Assembly: GCA_037954235.1 (NCBI GenBank)
Contig: JBBMOA010000005.1
Span: forward strand, 2,311,501-2,375,500
Direction of reading: 5' to 3'
Source of the DNA: Aulostomus chinensis
Lineage: Eukaryota > Chordata > Actinopteri > Syngnathiformes > Aulostomidae
Length of the DNA: 64,000 nucleotides
A program made the translations under genes and the position numbers. The notes below the pieces were generated by a model that saw only the letters and a program-made list of their open reading frames with translations, did no database searches and was not told the DNA's origin. Numbering within the stretch: the first letter of the stretch is position 1; every line of letters starts with the position of its first letter. This document shows positions 30,544 to 42,410 of this stretch, one piece after another.

Positions 30544-32172
30544 GTACTGGTTTAAATACACATTTCAGATTTCACCAACCGTACAATGAGAGTAGAAGTA
30601 CATTTTCTCACCATAACATTGACAGTTGTAAATAAACCCAGCCTGCAGCACCAGTCAGTAAAATGTGATACTTGGGTCTGCATAGGAGGGGAAGATATAC
30701 AGGTTTGATTGACCAAGGATGGGACACCTTCCACAGTCGGTCCACCTCACCTGCAGCCCCCTTGACAAGCTTGATCCGATGATATTGGAGATCCTGTTTG
30801 ACAACTAAATTCAAATGAACCAACAGATGGTTCTTGGTCCCAGTATTCCAGTCACTACCACTCAGCAACACAAATGGTGTAATTTGTGAGGGCTAGAAGA
30901 AATTTCGATTTTAAAAGTAGAAAAAGAACTCCCCCAACCAACAGTTGTCCTGAGGTAACAGCTTCAGTAGCGTTCCAAAGTCGCTCATGTACTGCTGACT
31001 TTTACTCCTGAAATTGACTTTGCAGATCAGGAAATATCTGCTTTGTGCCTCTGGAAGTGAACGTCAACCATCTCAAAGCTGCACCCAAGCTTTTAGGTCT
31101 CCTAACATAATTTAACCAACAGGGACAGAAAGAGCTGAAGTGGAGCATCAAAGCCTTGAGACCAACCAAAGGAATCCTAGTTTTGTTCTCATTCAGCTGC
31201 ACGTGACTGTTGGTAGCATATGGGTAATATAAGAGGGTGTGTTTAAAACGCCCTTGTTGACGTGGAGGTGCCTGACACCTGCATGTCCTCAGAATGGTGA
31301 CTCAGGAGCAGTGATTAAATCTGGTCAGTGGAACAACAAGGTGTCTGTGGGGTTGAATGTCACTGTGAGGAGCGTCACTGGTGATGCAGAGTAGGAGCAC
31401 CTTTATGATGGTAATTCAGTCCCCTCACAGGTTTGGAACGGATTCATCAGCACTGTGTATTTTCACATCTACAGAAATGCTAGGTGGTATTTCAGGACCA
31501 GGAACAGCATTTATAACCATGCTTTCTTTTCATTCTTCTATTTTTAGGGCCTTAGTGACTTGGTGTTGGACCGGCCTGATAAACTCCCTGCAGCGACCCT
31601 CCTGATCCAGTCTAGTGTTTCCAATATCAAATGTGGTTGGTTTTTGGTGTCATGACTGTCAAGGTACTTTGTGGGGTATCCTCAAGCTGGCTCTGTTAGG
31701 CTCACTTGTAATGGAACTCCTTCATCCTTTCCTGTTTTCACTGGGACAAATTTCTCTGTTCTGTTTTGGTGAAAGTTAAACAAATGGTGTAACTTGATCT
31801 CAAGGGTTGTGCTGTTGACATTAGTAGTTAATCAGAGGAGCCAACTAGGCAACATCTAATTTGGGTTCTTCAAATTGGGGGAAGTGTGACAGTCCTGTTC
31901 TGACTGCTGATTGTCAATGAGTTCATTTTAAGAAATTCATCTGTAGTCATGTGGTTTGTTTCAAATTGTCAGCTTTCTTATGTTGTTCTCTGTCCTGGTT
32001 AATTCCTGTTTTATTTTGAAATCACAGGTGTCTGTTTTCCCTCCTTTTTTCTGGGGACTGTACCATGAAACAGAGTCAGCATATCCAGGTCATTTTCTCA
32101 CTGTGGTTTGGCAAATAACATCAGTCAGGGATCAGCGGTAAAACTCAGTACATCAAGCCAGCATCTCGTCTC

Positions 32173-32177
<5 letters not shown>
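30544..32177. other. Downstream of SRCR exon 3
   Basis: Holds a copy (about 30768-30843) of the segment that follows SRCR exon 2, separated from exon 3 by about 225 bp of other DNA. The rest is unassigned; no TM or cytoplasmic exon is recognised. Confidence 0.5.

Positions 32178-32231
<54 letters not shown>
32178..32231. repeat. (GT)n microsatellite
   Basis: Uninterrupted GT run. Confidence 0.95.
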
Positions 32232-32233
<2 letters not shown>

Positions 32234-33054
32234 CACATGAAAGGGGCGGAGCCAGCACTAGGTGACCGTCCTTCAACATGGAAAGGTGGAGAGCGGTGTG
32301 TTTCACTCCAGAGGAACATATTATAATCCTTCAGGCAACATTTCTCCATGTACACATTTTCTGCAGCCAAAACAGGAAGGAGCTGATTAAAATGACCAAC
32401 TGTGAGAATGATGAACCTGTAACTCTTAATTTCTCTCATTTAATTAATCAGGTGGATGGCATTTTCATTTCAGCGTCAGTGTCATTCTTTCAGCTGCAGC
32501 TGGGTTTGGATTCGTCAATGCGCCAGTCATGCAGAAACATGGCGGGAGACCCGGTCGGACTTGGATCCATCCCACTGGCTGTAGAGACATGTTCCACAAG
32601 CTGCCAAATAAAAATAGGGGAAAATTCAGTTTGTTCAGAGAGACGTCTGTGACTGAGCTCAGCTGTTCAGGACACGGAAACTCTGAAGATGTGGGTTGAA
32701 GGCAACTGGATTGTTTCAGCTTGCTTGAAGAGGTTGGGCCTCTCATCCAGCAGGCTTCTCCAGGTCTAAGTCACAGGTGAGAAGTTGAAGCTTTAAAGAC
32801 TGTGAGGGCGTGACCCTCAGCATGTTCCCACAGTGTAGGAAGCAACCTGGGACTTTTCTGGCCTTTTCTTTTTTTAAAGCTTTTTGTTTTGATTTGTATT
32901 CTTATAGAAGACACATCAACAATATGCAACAGAAGGGAGACACCCATTTTAAAGAAGGAAAAACACTCAGTCACTTCTCCACCCATTCAGATGTTATACT
33001 GATGGATTTACACTTCCCATGATGGCTCAGTGAGCATCTCTTCTAGCCATCTAT
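32232..33054. other. Non-coding stretch, nothing assigned
   Basis: Overlapping open frames on both strands without motifs; no repeat ends seen. Confidence 0.35.
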
Positions 33055-33535
33055 TAATCTATCCATCTATTTGTCCCAGTGCTGCTGATATTTATCAGTC
33101 CTTAGATTTAACCAGAAGGTCATCCTTTCCATAGTTTGGATACTGGTCACGATATCAATCCAGTCCCACTCTGTTGGAGGTGTGGCTTGCAACCATCTTG
33201 GAGTTCCAGTCTTCTTGCTGCTTGCTAATAATATTTAGAGAAGATCATATTTGTCTCGCCCCAGCATTTGAGGTGCAATGTTTCCCAGGTAAATTGTGGA
33301 AACAGAACTGTGAATTTCATGGTCAAATTTTGTTGTATTCCATGCATCATCTAAGCCAGTAGGGCTGAATAACTGAGCAGCTCCAGAATAAATGAAAATG
33401 GTCTGCTGGCTGCTCACCACAGCTCCTCCAACACAGCCCCTTGGCCTTCTCCCCTGTCTGCAAATGCTCCCATAGGTGGTCTTTCCTCACTAGGATCAGG
33501 GCCCTGCCGTGTTTGTACTGACAGTCAGTGTGTGG
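33055..33535 (-). pseudogene. L1/Tx1-type LINE ORF2 C-terminal fragment
   Basis: The minus strand encodes, in shifting frames, HGRALILVRKDHLWEH, GLCWRSCGEQPADHFHLFWS, CSVIQPYW, then further on KKTGTPRWLQATPPTEWDW and TMERMTFWLNLRTDKYQQHW followed by a stop. CWR.CGE....H.FW.C..I.PYW and the WL..TPPT..W..I.....MER tail are the conserved C-terminal end of fish L1-like ORF2 proteins. Frameshifts mark it as dead. It probably continues at 33740-34180. Confidence 0.75.
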
Positions 33536-33540
33536 TTGTG

Positions 33541-33543
33541 TGC

Positions 33544-33579
<36 letters not shown>

Positions 33580-33580
33580 T
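33541..33580. repeat. (GT)n microsatellite
   Basis: GT run at the junction between the L1 fragment and the inserted LINE tail. Confidence 0.9.
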
Positions 33581-33589
33581 CATGTGGGT

Positions 33590-33738
33590 TGGGAAGGCTG
33601 GGTTCTTAACATTTATTGTATTGCTTCATTGCTTTATATCGTATTTAATGTTGCCTGTTTTTCTTTCATTTCTGTGAAGCACTTTGTGTTGCAATTTCTG
33701 TATGAAAAGTGTTGTATAAATATAAATATAAGTAAAGT
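33590..33738 (+). mobile_element. L2-type LINE 3' tail inserted in the L1 fragment
   Basis: CTGTGAAGCACTTTGTGTTG and GTATGAAAAGTGTTGTATAA with ATAAATATAAATATAAG at the end is the standard 3' terminus of fish L2-like LINEs. It is in the opposite orientation to, and between, the two L1 pieces. Confidence 0.65.
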
Positions 33739-33739
33739 A

Positions 33740-34180
33740 AACATTTCAACTTAGGAGTTATGAAATATCTCACCAGAGTCCACCAACAAAAACCTCTCCA
33801 GAGACCAGAACTCCTGGAAGTTGACCGCACAGAGCAAATATTCCACCACCCTTCTTCTGTGACGACCATTCCAGATTCTTTCTCCCATTTGAATGGAACC
33901 TTATCTGTTGACCGTTTGTCATTCGATCCAATCCTGGAGTGCAGTTTAGTTTCTTACTGTCCTTATTTTTGCCCATGTCAAGAAATATGTCAGTCAGGCT
34001 GGCCTCACTTTCCATGAGTAGTTTGATCTGAAAATAAGACCCGGTTTGAAGATTTCTAAAACAAAAATCCTCTTGTTCCGAACACATATATGACAGACAT
34101 TTTTGAAAATGATCAAATTCTCCGTTTGATGTAACTGACCAGTATGAGGTGATTCCCCTTCCTTAGCAATGATTGGACCT
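33740..34180 (-). pseudogene. L1/Tx1-type LINE ORF2 fragment, upstream piece
   Basis: Minus-strand reading gives KWEKESGMVVTEEGWWNIC, then WTLVRYFITPKLK. This corresponds to the KWE.EL...IS...W..I....... and T.RYFLTP.K segment just before the CWR.CGE region of L1-like ORF2. The order with 33055-33535 is correct for one element split by the inserted tail. Confidence 0.55.
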
Positions 34181-34582
34181 CCCGTCGGGCCGTGCAGGCT
34201 TGAAATCAGACTCAAAGGCCATCCATCTCAGTAATTTGGACTGACTTTTGAGCAATGGAGACGACCGTTCCTTAAACCATACAAAGGCACAATGTAGACC
34301 ATTGGTTCAGGCTTAGGGTTAGACAGATGCAAGAAAGATCAAATTGGCCCCAAAAAGTGTAGAAACATTTCTGTCCATTTAAAATGAGATTATTGTCAAA
34401 GAATCTGAAAATATGAAAACCTGACATTTTAAGATTATGAGGACGGGGCGGGAGGAGGTGTTTCCTAGCACCACAGTGGATTCTGAGGACCCCCATTATT
34501 TATTGGGACATTTTCCATACACACACACAATCAGGCCAAAACCCTTAATTATGAGGACCACACTGGTTTAAGTGGTCAATAC

Positions 34583-34584
<2 letters not shown>
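34181..34584. other. Non-coding stretch
   Basis: No exon or repeat end is recognised. Confidence 0.4.

Positions 34585-34644
<60 letters not shown>
34585..34644. repeat. (CA)n microsatellite
   Basis: Uninterrupted CA run. The flanking segment AATCAGGCCAAAAC.CTTA.CTATGAGGAC occurs on both sides, indicating a small duplication around it. Confidence 0.95.
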
Positions 34645-34645
<1 letters not shown>

Positions 34646-34648
<3 letters not shown>

Positions 34649-35612
34649 AGGCCAAAACTCTTACCTATGAGGACAGCACACTGCTCAAACTGTACACTAC
34701 ACACATACATTAGTGTTGTTTGGCAATGCATCAGTGAAAAAGTACCCCACTGGCCCATTACCTGGTATTATCAGAGAGTAATATTACTAAACTGTAAGAC
34801 TAGTACTCTCTCCACAATACTCTGCTATCTAAATGCAATAAACACTGAAAATTTATTTTATACATCAAATTTGCACTGAATGCTATTTTTAACTAAATTT
34901 TGTTCCTTTTATGTACCCTCATGTCCTGAAATGACAATAAATGGTGTTTGAATCAGTTAATAAGTAATGAATAATGTATTAATGTGTTTTCACATCTTTC
35001 AATTCAAATCAACTGTTGATTTACGATTTAAATCGACATCAAAAATCTGAAGTGCAGAGTAATGTATCCCACCATAAAGTGCACAGCAACACTTGAGTAA
35101 GGGAATGACTTCATCACAAGTACTGTCCTGAGAGAACTGCAAAATATTGATTTCAAATTTAAACAACAGAAATTGAGCGGAACAGGAAGTCCACTGCACA
35201 AGAATCAAGGGGTAAAAACAACCCTCAACCACAGACCCAACACATTCACTGTAACAGCAAAGAGGTCTTTATCAGACCATATTTCTTCAAACATCAGGCC
35301 CCTGGTCCTCACAAAATCTCTGATGTTTTGAATGGTCCTGCTCATCAGAACAGGGTGCTCAGGAAGCCTGCACTGCCACACTCCAACTTTGTGTCAAGGT
35401 GTCCCTTTGAAATGGGAGTTTTGAAGTGTTTCATGACAGCACTCATTTCATCCTTGGTCCAGGGCCTTTCCACACATCTTCTTGATTTGAACTCTGTCAA
35501 TCAAAAAAAAATCTCAATTAAGATAGTGAGGACAGTAGCTGTTATAAATTCAGTTTAATATTTTTTAAATGACCTTTGAGCTGCTGAAATTAAGGTTCAT
35601 TATGTTCTACAC
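34646..35612. other. Non-coding stretch, nothing assigned
   Basis: AT-rich; no exon, RNA or repeat end is recognised. Confidence 0.35.
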
Positions 35613-36022
35613 CAGGCTTGTCCAAAGTCCCGGCCAGGGGCCAATCATGGCATGAGGTCAGCTTCTATACGGCTATATAGTTTTGGCCCACCACCACTGT
35701 CAAACAGAACTAAGAACGCATGCAGACCCAGAACACAGTTTCTCTTTCCACTTCATGGTGACAGCAGCACTCTGGAACTTCCCCTGACTGTGTGCCCCAT
35801 ACAGGCCACTTTGTTCCATGGCAACTCTTGATGAAAAGAGGACGACTGATTTTGAGGGCTGATGCTTCCAGGGAAGGTGGAAATTACAATATCTGTTCAC
35901 GTCAATTGCTTAACACAGCAAATATTTTGCCTTTCATGGTTAAAGTACAAGTACATCAGCTCTTGGACATTTGCACATTTTAAAATCTGGCCCTCTTTGA
36001 AAAAAGCTTGGACACCCTTATG
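35613..36022. mobile_element. hAT-type MITE
   Basis: The left end CAGGCTTGTCCAAAGTCCCG and right end GGCCCTCTTTG...AAGCTTGGACACCCTTA are inverted, partly diverged copies of the CAGGGGTGTCCAAAGT terminus common to hAT MITEs. About 410 bp long, no coding capacity. The 139-bp satellite begins just after its right end. Confidence 0.7.
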
Positions 36023-36032
36023 ATATACAAAG

Positions 36033-37574
36033 GTCACATACAGTAGTATTTCTCTTAGTGATGTACACATGAGATGATGACACCATGTACTACATTGAAC
36101 TGTGCTTGTAGTATTCTGTCAATATTTATCTATTCACTTCCATGTGCTGATGTACTGATACCACACTCTGGGTCACACACAGTAGTATTTCTCTTAGTGA
36201 TGTGCACATGAGATGATGACACCATGTACTACATTGAACTGTGCTTGTAGTATTCTGTCAATATTTATCTATTCACTTCCATGTGCTGATGTACTGATAC
36301 CACACTCTGGGTCACACACAGTAGTATTTCTCTTAGTGATGTACACATGAGATGATGACACCATGTACTACATTGAACTGTGCTTGTAGTAGTATTCTGT
36401 CAATATTTATCTATTCACTTCCATGTGCTGATGTACTGATACCACACTCTGGGTCACACACAGTAGTATTTCTCTTAGTGATGTACACATGAGATGATGA
36501 CACCATGTACTACATTGAACTGTGCTTGTAGTATTCTGTCAATATTTATCTATTCACTTCCATGTGCTGATGTACTGATACCACACTCTGGGTCACACAC
36601 AGTAGTATTTCTCTTAGTGATGTACACATGAGATGATGACACCATGTACTACATTGAACTGTGCTTGTAGTATTCTGTCAATATTTATCTATTCACTTCC
36701 ATGTGCTGATGTACTGATACCACACTCTGGGTAACACACAGTAGTATTTCTCTTAGTGATGTACACGAGATGATGACACCATGTACTACATTGAAACGTG
36801 CTTGTAGTATTCTGTCAATATTTATCTATTCACTTCCATGTGCTGATGTACTGATACCACACTCTGGGTCACACACAGTAGTATTTCTCTTAGTGATGTA
36901 TACATGAGATGATGACACCATGTACTACATTGAACTGTGCTTGTAGTATTCTGTCAATATTTATCTATTCACTTCCATGTGCTGATGTACTGATACCACA
37001 CTCTGGGTCACACACAGTAGTATTTCTCTTAGTGATGTACACATGACATGATGACACCATGTACTACATTGAACTGTGCTTGTAGTATTCTGTCAATATT
37101 TATCTATTCACTTCCATGTGCTGATGTACTGATACCACACTCTGGGTCACACACAGTAGTATTTCTCTTAGTGATGTGCACATGAGATGATGACACCATG
37201 TACTACATTGAACTGTGCTTGTAGTATTCTGTCAATATTTATCTATTCACTTCCATGTGCTGATGTACTGATGCCACACTCTGGGTCACACACAGTAGTA
37301 TTTCTCTTAGTGATGTACACATGAGATGATGACACCATGTACTACATTGAACTGTGCTTGTAGTATTCTGTCAATATTTATCTATTCACTTCCATGTGCT
37401 GATGTACTGATACCACACTCTGGGTCACACACAGTAGTATTTCTCTTAGTGATGTACACATGAGATGATGACACCATGTACTACATTGAACTGTGCTTGT
37501 AGTATTCTGTCAATATTTATCTATTCACTTCCATGTGCTGATGTACTGATACCACACTCTGGGTCACACACAGT
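36033..37574. repeat. 139-bp satellite, 11 copies
   Basis: The unit runs from GGTCACACACAGTAGTATTT to ATACCACACTCTG. Starts are at 36033, 36171, 36310, 36452, 36591, 36730, 36867, 37006, 37145, 37284 and 37423, and the array ends at about 37574. Spacing is 139 bp except for one +3 (a duplicated TAG) and two small deletions. Copies differ by only a few bases, so the array is young or homogenised. Confidence 0.98.
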
Positions 37575-39479
37575 TTTGTTTGCCCTGGAGAAGCAAGAAA
37601 TTATTTTGTTGAATAGCTAGTACAATATCCTATCCATCTCTGGAGAAGTTCACTTTCTACACCAAACAATACTACTTACTGAATAGCAGCCTGAACTTCT
37701 GGGTTGAACCTTCATTTTTTTTCTCGGTGGGGTAAGTTGGTCAGAGATCTTACTGGCTTAAGTTATTTTTCACTTTCCCTTACCAGGGGTCTGCAGCCTT
37801 TTTAATGTGAAGTGCCACTCCTCAGTCAGGGTGCCATGACAAACGTTGTGTAAATATTAACTTTCATAATGACACCGTATCAAAATGTAAATCTCCAAGG
37901 AACTATACGTTTTTTTGGACAAAATCTGGCAATGTGATTTCTGGAAACCCCTCTGAACCATTACTGCCATTTTAGACAAAAACAAAAACCTTACCTTTGC
38001 AACTCTTGGCCTCACCCTGGGTCAATTGCATACTTTTTCTTTTCCCTACAATAAATCAATAAATAACAAGAAGATTGAAGAAGTTCTGAAGTTTTCACGG
38101 CTTTGCAATTTGTCTGCGTTCTCCCCTCTGTCAGACACCATTTAGCACAGTAGTACTGCCTGCTATATAGCAAGGACAAATTATGAATTTCCCATACGTT
38201 ACCAAAGGAGCTGGAGGGCTCTTCAGGTATTGTCATTTCTTGATTTTCTGGTGAAAAGAGTACAAAAAAGGCTTTCAGCATCTATCCAAGTTCAGTGATC
38301 AATGAACTACGTTGGTAGTGGCAGTGATTAGGAGTGCCTGGTCTAACTTTTATGAATATGTTCTTGTTTCCTGTATGTGTACATAGATATACCACATGAC
38401 TCCTCTTGAATGTGGAACCAAACCATGGACTTAACCCTGATGGCCACATTTAGCTCACTGTTAGGGCTATTTATCGTGACGACCATGTACCTTGCCGACT
38501 TTGTGCGAGTAGACTTTAAATCAAGTCTAAAGTCACAGTCAGTCAAAGACAAAATGACACATGAAGGCTGGGTGGAGCAGCACACAGCCTCCCTGCTGAG
38601 GAGAGGAAATATCCAGGCTGATCAACAGCCTCCATCAGGCTTGATCGTGTCGAGCAGTAGTCAAGGGGCCTTCTTTGATTTCCTTTTTTGACTCTAGTTT
38701 GTTGCTGAACGTGTTTACACATTGGTGTACACTTTGGTTTCACTCCTTCACATTAATATAAGCTTAAATATCCAACAGTAACTGCTGCTGCTCTTTGAAA
38801 ACATTTAAGATAAAACATTAAATTAAAGTCAACATTAAAATGACTATTATCATGAAATGATTTGAAAGAGTTTTCTTTGAAAGCAATGATATTTGTTTGT
38901 AGTGCATTTCTGTTTCTGCTCTCAACCTGATATTTCCTAATAAAAAATCAGAAAGAGGAAAAAAGACCATTTTAATAATGTTGAACTAGGAGTCAAAGGG
39001 TCTGACATCTGCAGTGCTGAACTATATAATACGTGCCAATACTTTTCCTAATAATTAGTAGTACTCCTGGTGCTAGCAAACATGCTAACGTCTGTGGGTA
39101 AGTAGCTGTGGCCAGCTGAAAAGTTGCAAATCAGTAACAAACATTGCTGTTTACTAAGTTAAACAATAATAGTCTGACCTGGTTTCTGATCCATCAAAGT
39201 GAGGAAAAATATGAAGTCCAATGTACGGTATTCTTGTGGTCCCGTCTGCAGACTCTGCGAGTGCCGAGTAATGCCGATGCGGAGAAGTGCGGGCTGAGAC
39301 AATGGCGCCTTTAGAATTCAAAAACCTGGACATAGTAGGCGGGGCCTTGCTGTATTACTCCAATAGAAATTCTTCTGGAAAATTGCTCTCACTCTATTGG
39401 TCACAGGAGATATTTATGACTCCAAATGAGTAGATACGACTACTGAAGAGGAAAATAATAACTCTAAAATAATTACTCT
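37575..39479. other. Non-coding stretch with possible MITE end
   Basis: At about 37783 the sequence CAGGGGTCTGCAGCCTTTTT resembles the start of another hAT MITE, but no matching right end was found. The rest is unassigned. Confidence 0.35.
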
Positions 39480-40490
39480 GGGAAAATTACTCCCCAGTTT
39501 TTCCTCTGGTCCAGGAGAGACCTGGTCTCTGCTACCAGTTCTAGTCAACACGTGGCAGCAGCGTTCTGGACCAGCTGGAGAGTCTTTAGGGACTTACTAG
39601 TCCAGCCTGGTAGGAGGGAGGAGCAGTAATCCAGCCTGGAAGTGACAAAAGCAGGGACTAGTTTTTCTGCATCTTCTTGAGCCAGGATGTGTCTGATCTT
39701 AGCGATGTTACGTAGATGGAAGAAGGCGTCCTGGAGATTTAATGTGGGAGTTAAAGGGTCCTGGTCAAAGAGAACTCCTTGGTTCCTTACAGTGGTGCTG
39801 GGGGCCAGGGTGGTGCCATCCAGGGTACCTGTCTCAGTAGATAGGGTGGTCCTCAGGTGTTTGGGCCCAGCACCAGAACTTCAGTTTATCAGAGTTTAAT
39901 AAAGGAAATGATGGTCCTCCATGTTTCCTGTCCTTCAGACAGGCCTCCAGTTCAGTCAGCTGGTTTGTTCCATGTGGATCATTGATGAGTTCAGCTGAGT
40001 GTCGTCTGCATAGCAGTGAACATTAATGGAGTGTTTCCTGATCATGTGACCTAGAGGAAGCAGGTACAGGGTGAAGAGGACTGGTCCAAGCACAGACCCT
40101 TGAGGAACACCAGAACTGACTGTAGTGGTCTCAGAGGAACCATCATTAACTGGTACCAACTGAGATTACCCAGTAAATATGACCTGAACCAGTTTAGTGT
40201 GGTTCCTTTAATACCAGTGACAGGTTCCAGTCCCTGTAGAAGGATATGGTGGTCAATGGTATCAAAGCTGCACTGAGATCTAATCAGACCAGCACAGAGA
40301 CCAGTCCCTCATCTGGTACCAGTAGGAGGTCACTGGTACCTTTGACTAGTTCTGTTTCTGTGCTAGGATGAACCTGGAACCTGACTGAATCCTCCAATCA
40401 GCTGTTGCTGTGGAGAAGTCCCAGAGCTGTTTAGCAACTGCTTTCTCCAGAACCTTGGAGAGAAAAGGAAGATGTGATGCTTTCACAGCC
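39480..40490 (-). pseudogene. L2-type LINE reverse transcriptase fragment
   Basis: The minus strand encodes, with frameshifts, VSSGVPQGSVLGPVLFTLYL and HCYADDTQL (39956-40159), the RT core with the YADD catalytic box. Downstream it reads LRNIAKIRHILAQEDAEKL and FVTSRLDYCSSLLPG, the conserved C-terminal part of L2-clade ORF2. Upstream pieces (KAVAKQLWDF, DHHILLQGL, LNWFRSYL) complete the palm region. Stops and frameshifts make it non-functional. Confidence 0.85.
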
Positions 40491-40686
40491 TCCCTGTAGG
40501 AGAACCGAACCTGTCAGTTGAGCAGCCCTCAGGCCTGAGTGGTTGTTCAAGGCTGCCTGGCTGCAAGGGCCTGTCGAGCTGTGGCTCCGGGACCGTCGAC
40601 AAATTATGAGGCTTCCTCTTTATGTCTGGTCATTTGAGGAGCGCTGAAAATGGACAAACTTCATATGGAAGCTAAGACGGACCTGG

Positions 40687-41660
40687 GAGCATCTTCCATG
40701 TCTACCTACCATCCCCGCACAGAGCTCAGTCCATAGGGTCAGGGTGCGGGTCCTTCCCTAGGGGACCGGTCCACCACCCAAAGATGATGGACCACACTCT
40801 CCCCTATTTCCACACACGCCCCCTGGTTGCCTGGTCTGGCCTGGAAACAAATCAGAAGAAAGAATGGAAGACAATCAGACAAACACTGAAGAAGGACCAG
40901 TCAGTCATACCAGGACCAGGTAGTCCCAGCACAGCTGTGTGAGCATCTTCCATGTCTACCTACCATCCCCGCACAGAGCTCAGTCCATAGGGTCAGGGTT
41001 CAGGTCCTTCCAAGAGGCCTGGTCCAACACCTTCGGGTCATCGACCACACTCTCCCCTATTTCCACACATGTCTCCTGGTTGCCTGGTCTGACCTGGAAA
41101 CAAGTGGACACAATCAGGGCAGGGAAGACAATCAGACAAACACTGAAGAAGGACCAGTGAGTCATACCAGGACCAGGTAGTCCCAGCACAGCTGTGTGAG
41201 CATCTTCCATGTCTACCTACCATCCATGCACAGAGCTCAGTCCATAGGGTCAGGGTGAAGGTCCTTCCATAGGGGACCGGTCCAACGCCTTCGGGTCATC
41301 GACCACACTCTCCCCTATTTCCAGACGTCTCCTGGTTGCCTGGTCTGGACCTGGAAAAGAGTGGACACAATCAGAGCAGGGAAGACAATCAGACAAAACA
41401 CTGAAGTAGGACCAGTCAGTCATACCAGGACCAGGTAGTCCCAGCACAACTGTGTTAGCATCTTCCATGTCAACCTACCATCCCCGCACAGAGCTCAGTC
41501 CATAGGGTCAGGGTGCAGGTCCTTCCGTAGGGGACAGGCCCACCACCCAAAGATGGTGGATCACACTCTTCCCTATTTCTACGTCTCCTGGTTGCCTGGT
41601 CTGCCCTGAAACGAGTGGACACAATCAGGGCAGGGAAGACAATCAGACTGGTGGGAAACA
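40687..41660. repeat. Tandem repeat of ~256 bp, about 4 copies
   Basis: The unit GAGCATCTTCCATGTCTACC...CCAGCACAGCTGTGT starts at 40687, 40941, 41198 and 41455; intervals are 254-258 bp. Copies differ by small indels and substitutions. Short minus-strand frames recurring in each copy are repeat artefacts. Confidence 0.95.
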
Positions 41661-42051
41661 CACCAGGGGGAAGGGAAGTTACCAGAAATGAGAGCAGAGT
41701 TCAATTTCAATATAAAACCGGGAGCCAGGAGACAAGACAGAAAGAAGGTCAACCAAGAACACCGCTAGGGCATGGATGTGACATTGCCGTCTGGGGAGGG
41801 AAGGGACAAAGGTTCTTCTTGAGATTTGTCCTCAGTGTTTCACCTTTTTTCTGATGTTGAGTTGCTTACCTCAGAACCTTTATGAAGGGGTGAGTCACAT
41901 GGAATCTTGGGGAGCCTGGTGCTGTCTTGTGTCTGATTTCCTGCACGCATGAGACCGGAAACGGATGCACGATCCGCATTTAGTCACAACAGAAACCTGC
42001 CACTGTCTTCATAAAAACCCATGAATGTGTTTTTATGTGTGTCAGTTTGTG

Positions 42052-42055
<4 letters not shown>
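41661..42055. other. Non-coding spacer
   Basis: No recognisable feature. Confidence 0.4.

Positions 42056-42133
<78 letters not shown>
42056..42133. repeat. (CA)n microsatellite
   Basis: CA run with one interruption, directly before the tRNA-like head of a SINE. Confidence 0.95.
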
Positions 42134-42135
<2 letters not shown>

Positions 42136-42282
42136 GCGGCATGGCTCAGGGGTAAAGTGGCTGTCTAGCAACCAAAGGGTTGCTGGTTCGATTCTCGACC
42201 CCGGTGACCATGTCCAAGTGTCCTTGAGCAAAATACTGCTCCTGATGAGTAGGTTGGCACCTTGCATGGCAGCCTCCCCCAT

Positions 42283-42335
<53 letters not shown>

Positions 42336-42410
42336 GGTGAATGAGACGACACTAAAGCACTTTGAGTGCCGCTAAGGTAGAAAAGCGCTCTATAAAATTG
42401 AGTCCATTAG
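42134..42410 (+). mobile_element. Teleost tRNA-derived SINE-like element
   Basis: A tRNA-like head (GGCATGGCTCAGGGGTAAAG with A-box features, GGTTCGATTCTCG as B box) is followed by the common fish body CCTTGAGCAAAATACTGCTC, AGGTTGGCACCTTGCATGGC, AGCCTCCCCCATCAGTGTG, a (GT)n tract (42284-42331) and the end AAGCACTTTGAGTGCCGCTA...GCGCTCTATAAA. This head-body-tail order is that of a widespread fish SINE. No target-site duplication was identified. Confidence 0.75.

Noticed and set aside
36033..37574. CRISPR-like array
   Set aside because: Direct head-to-tail 139-bp units without unique spacers, in a vertebrate genome.
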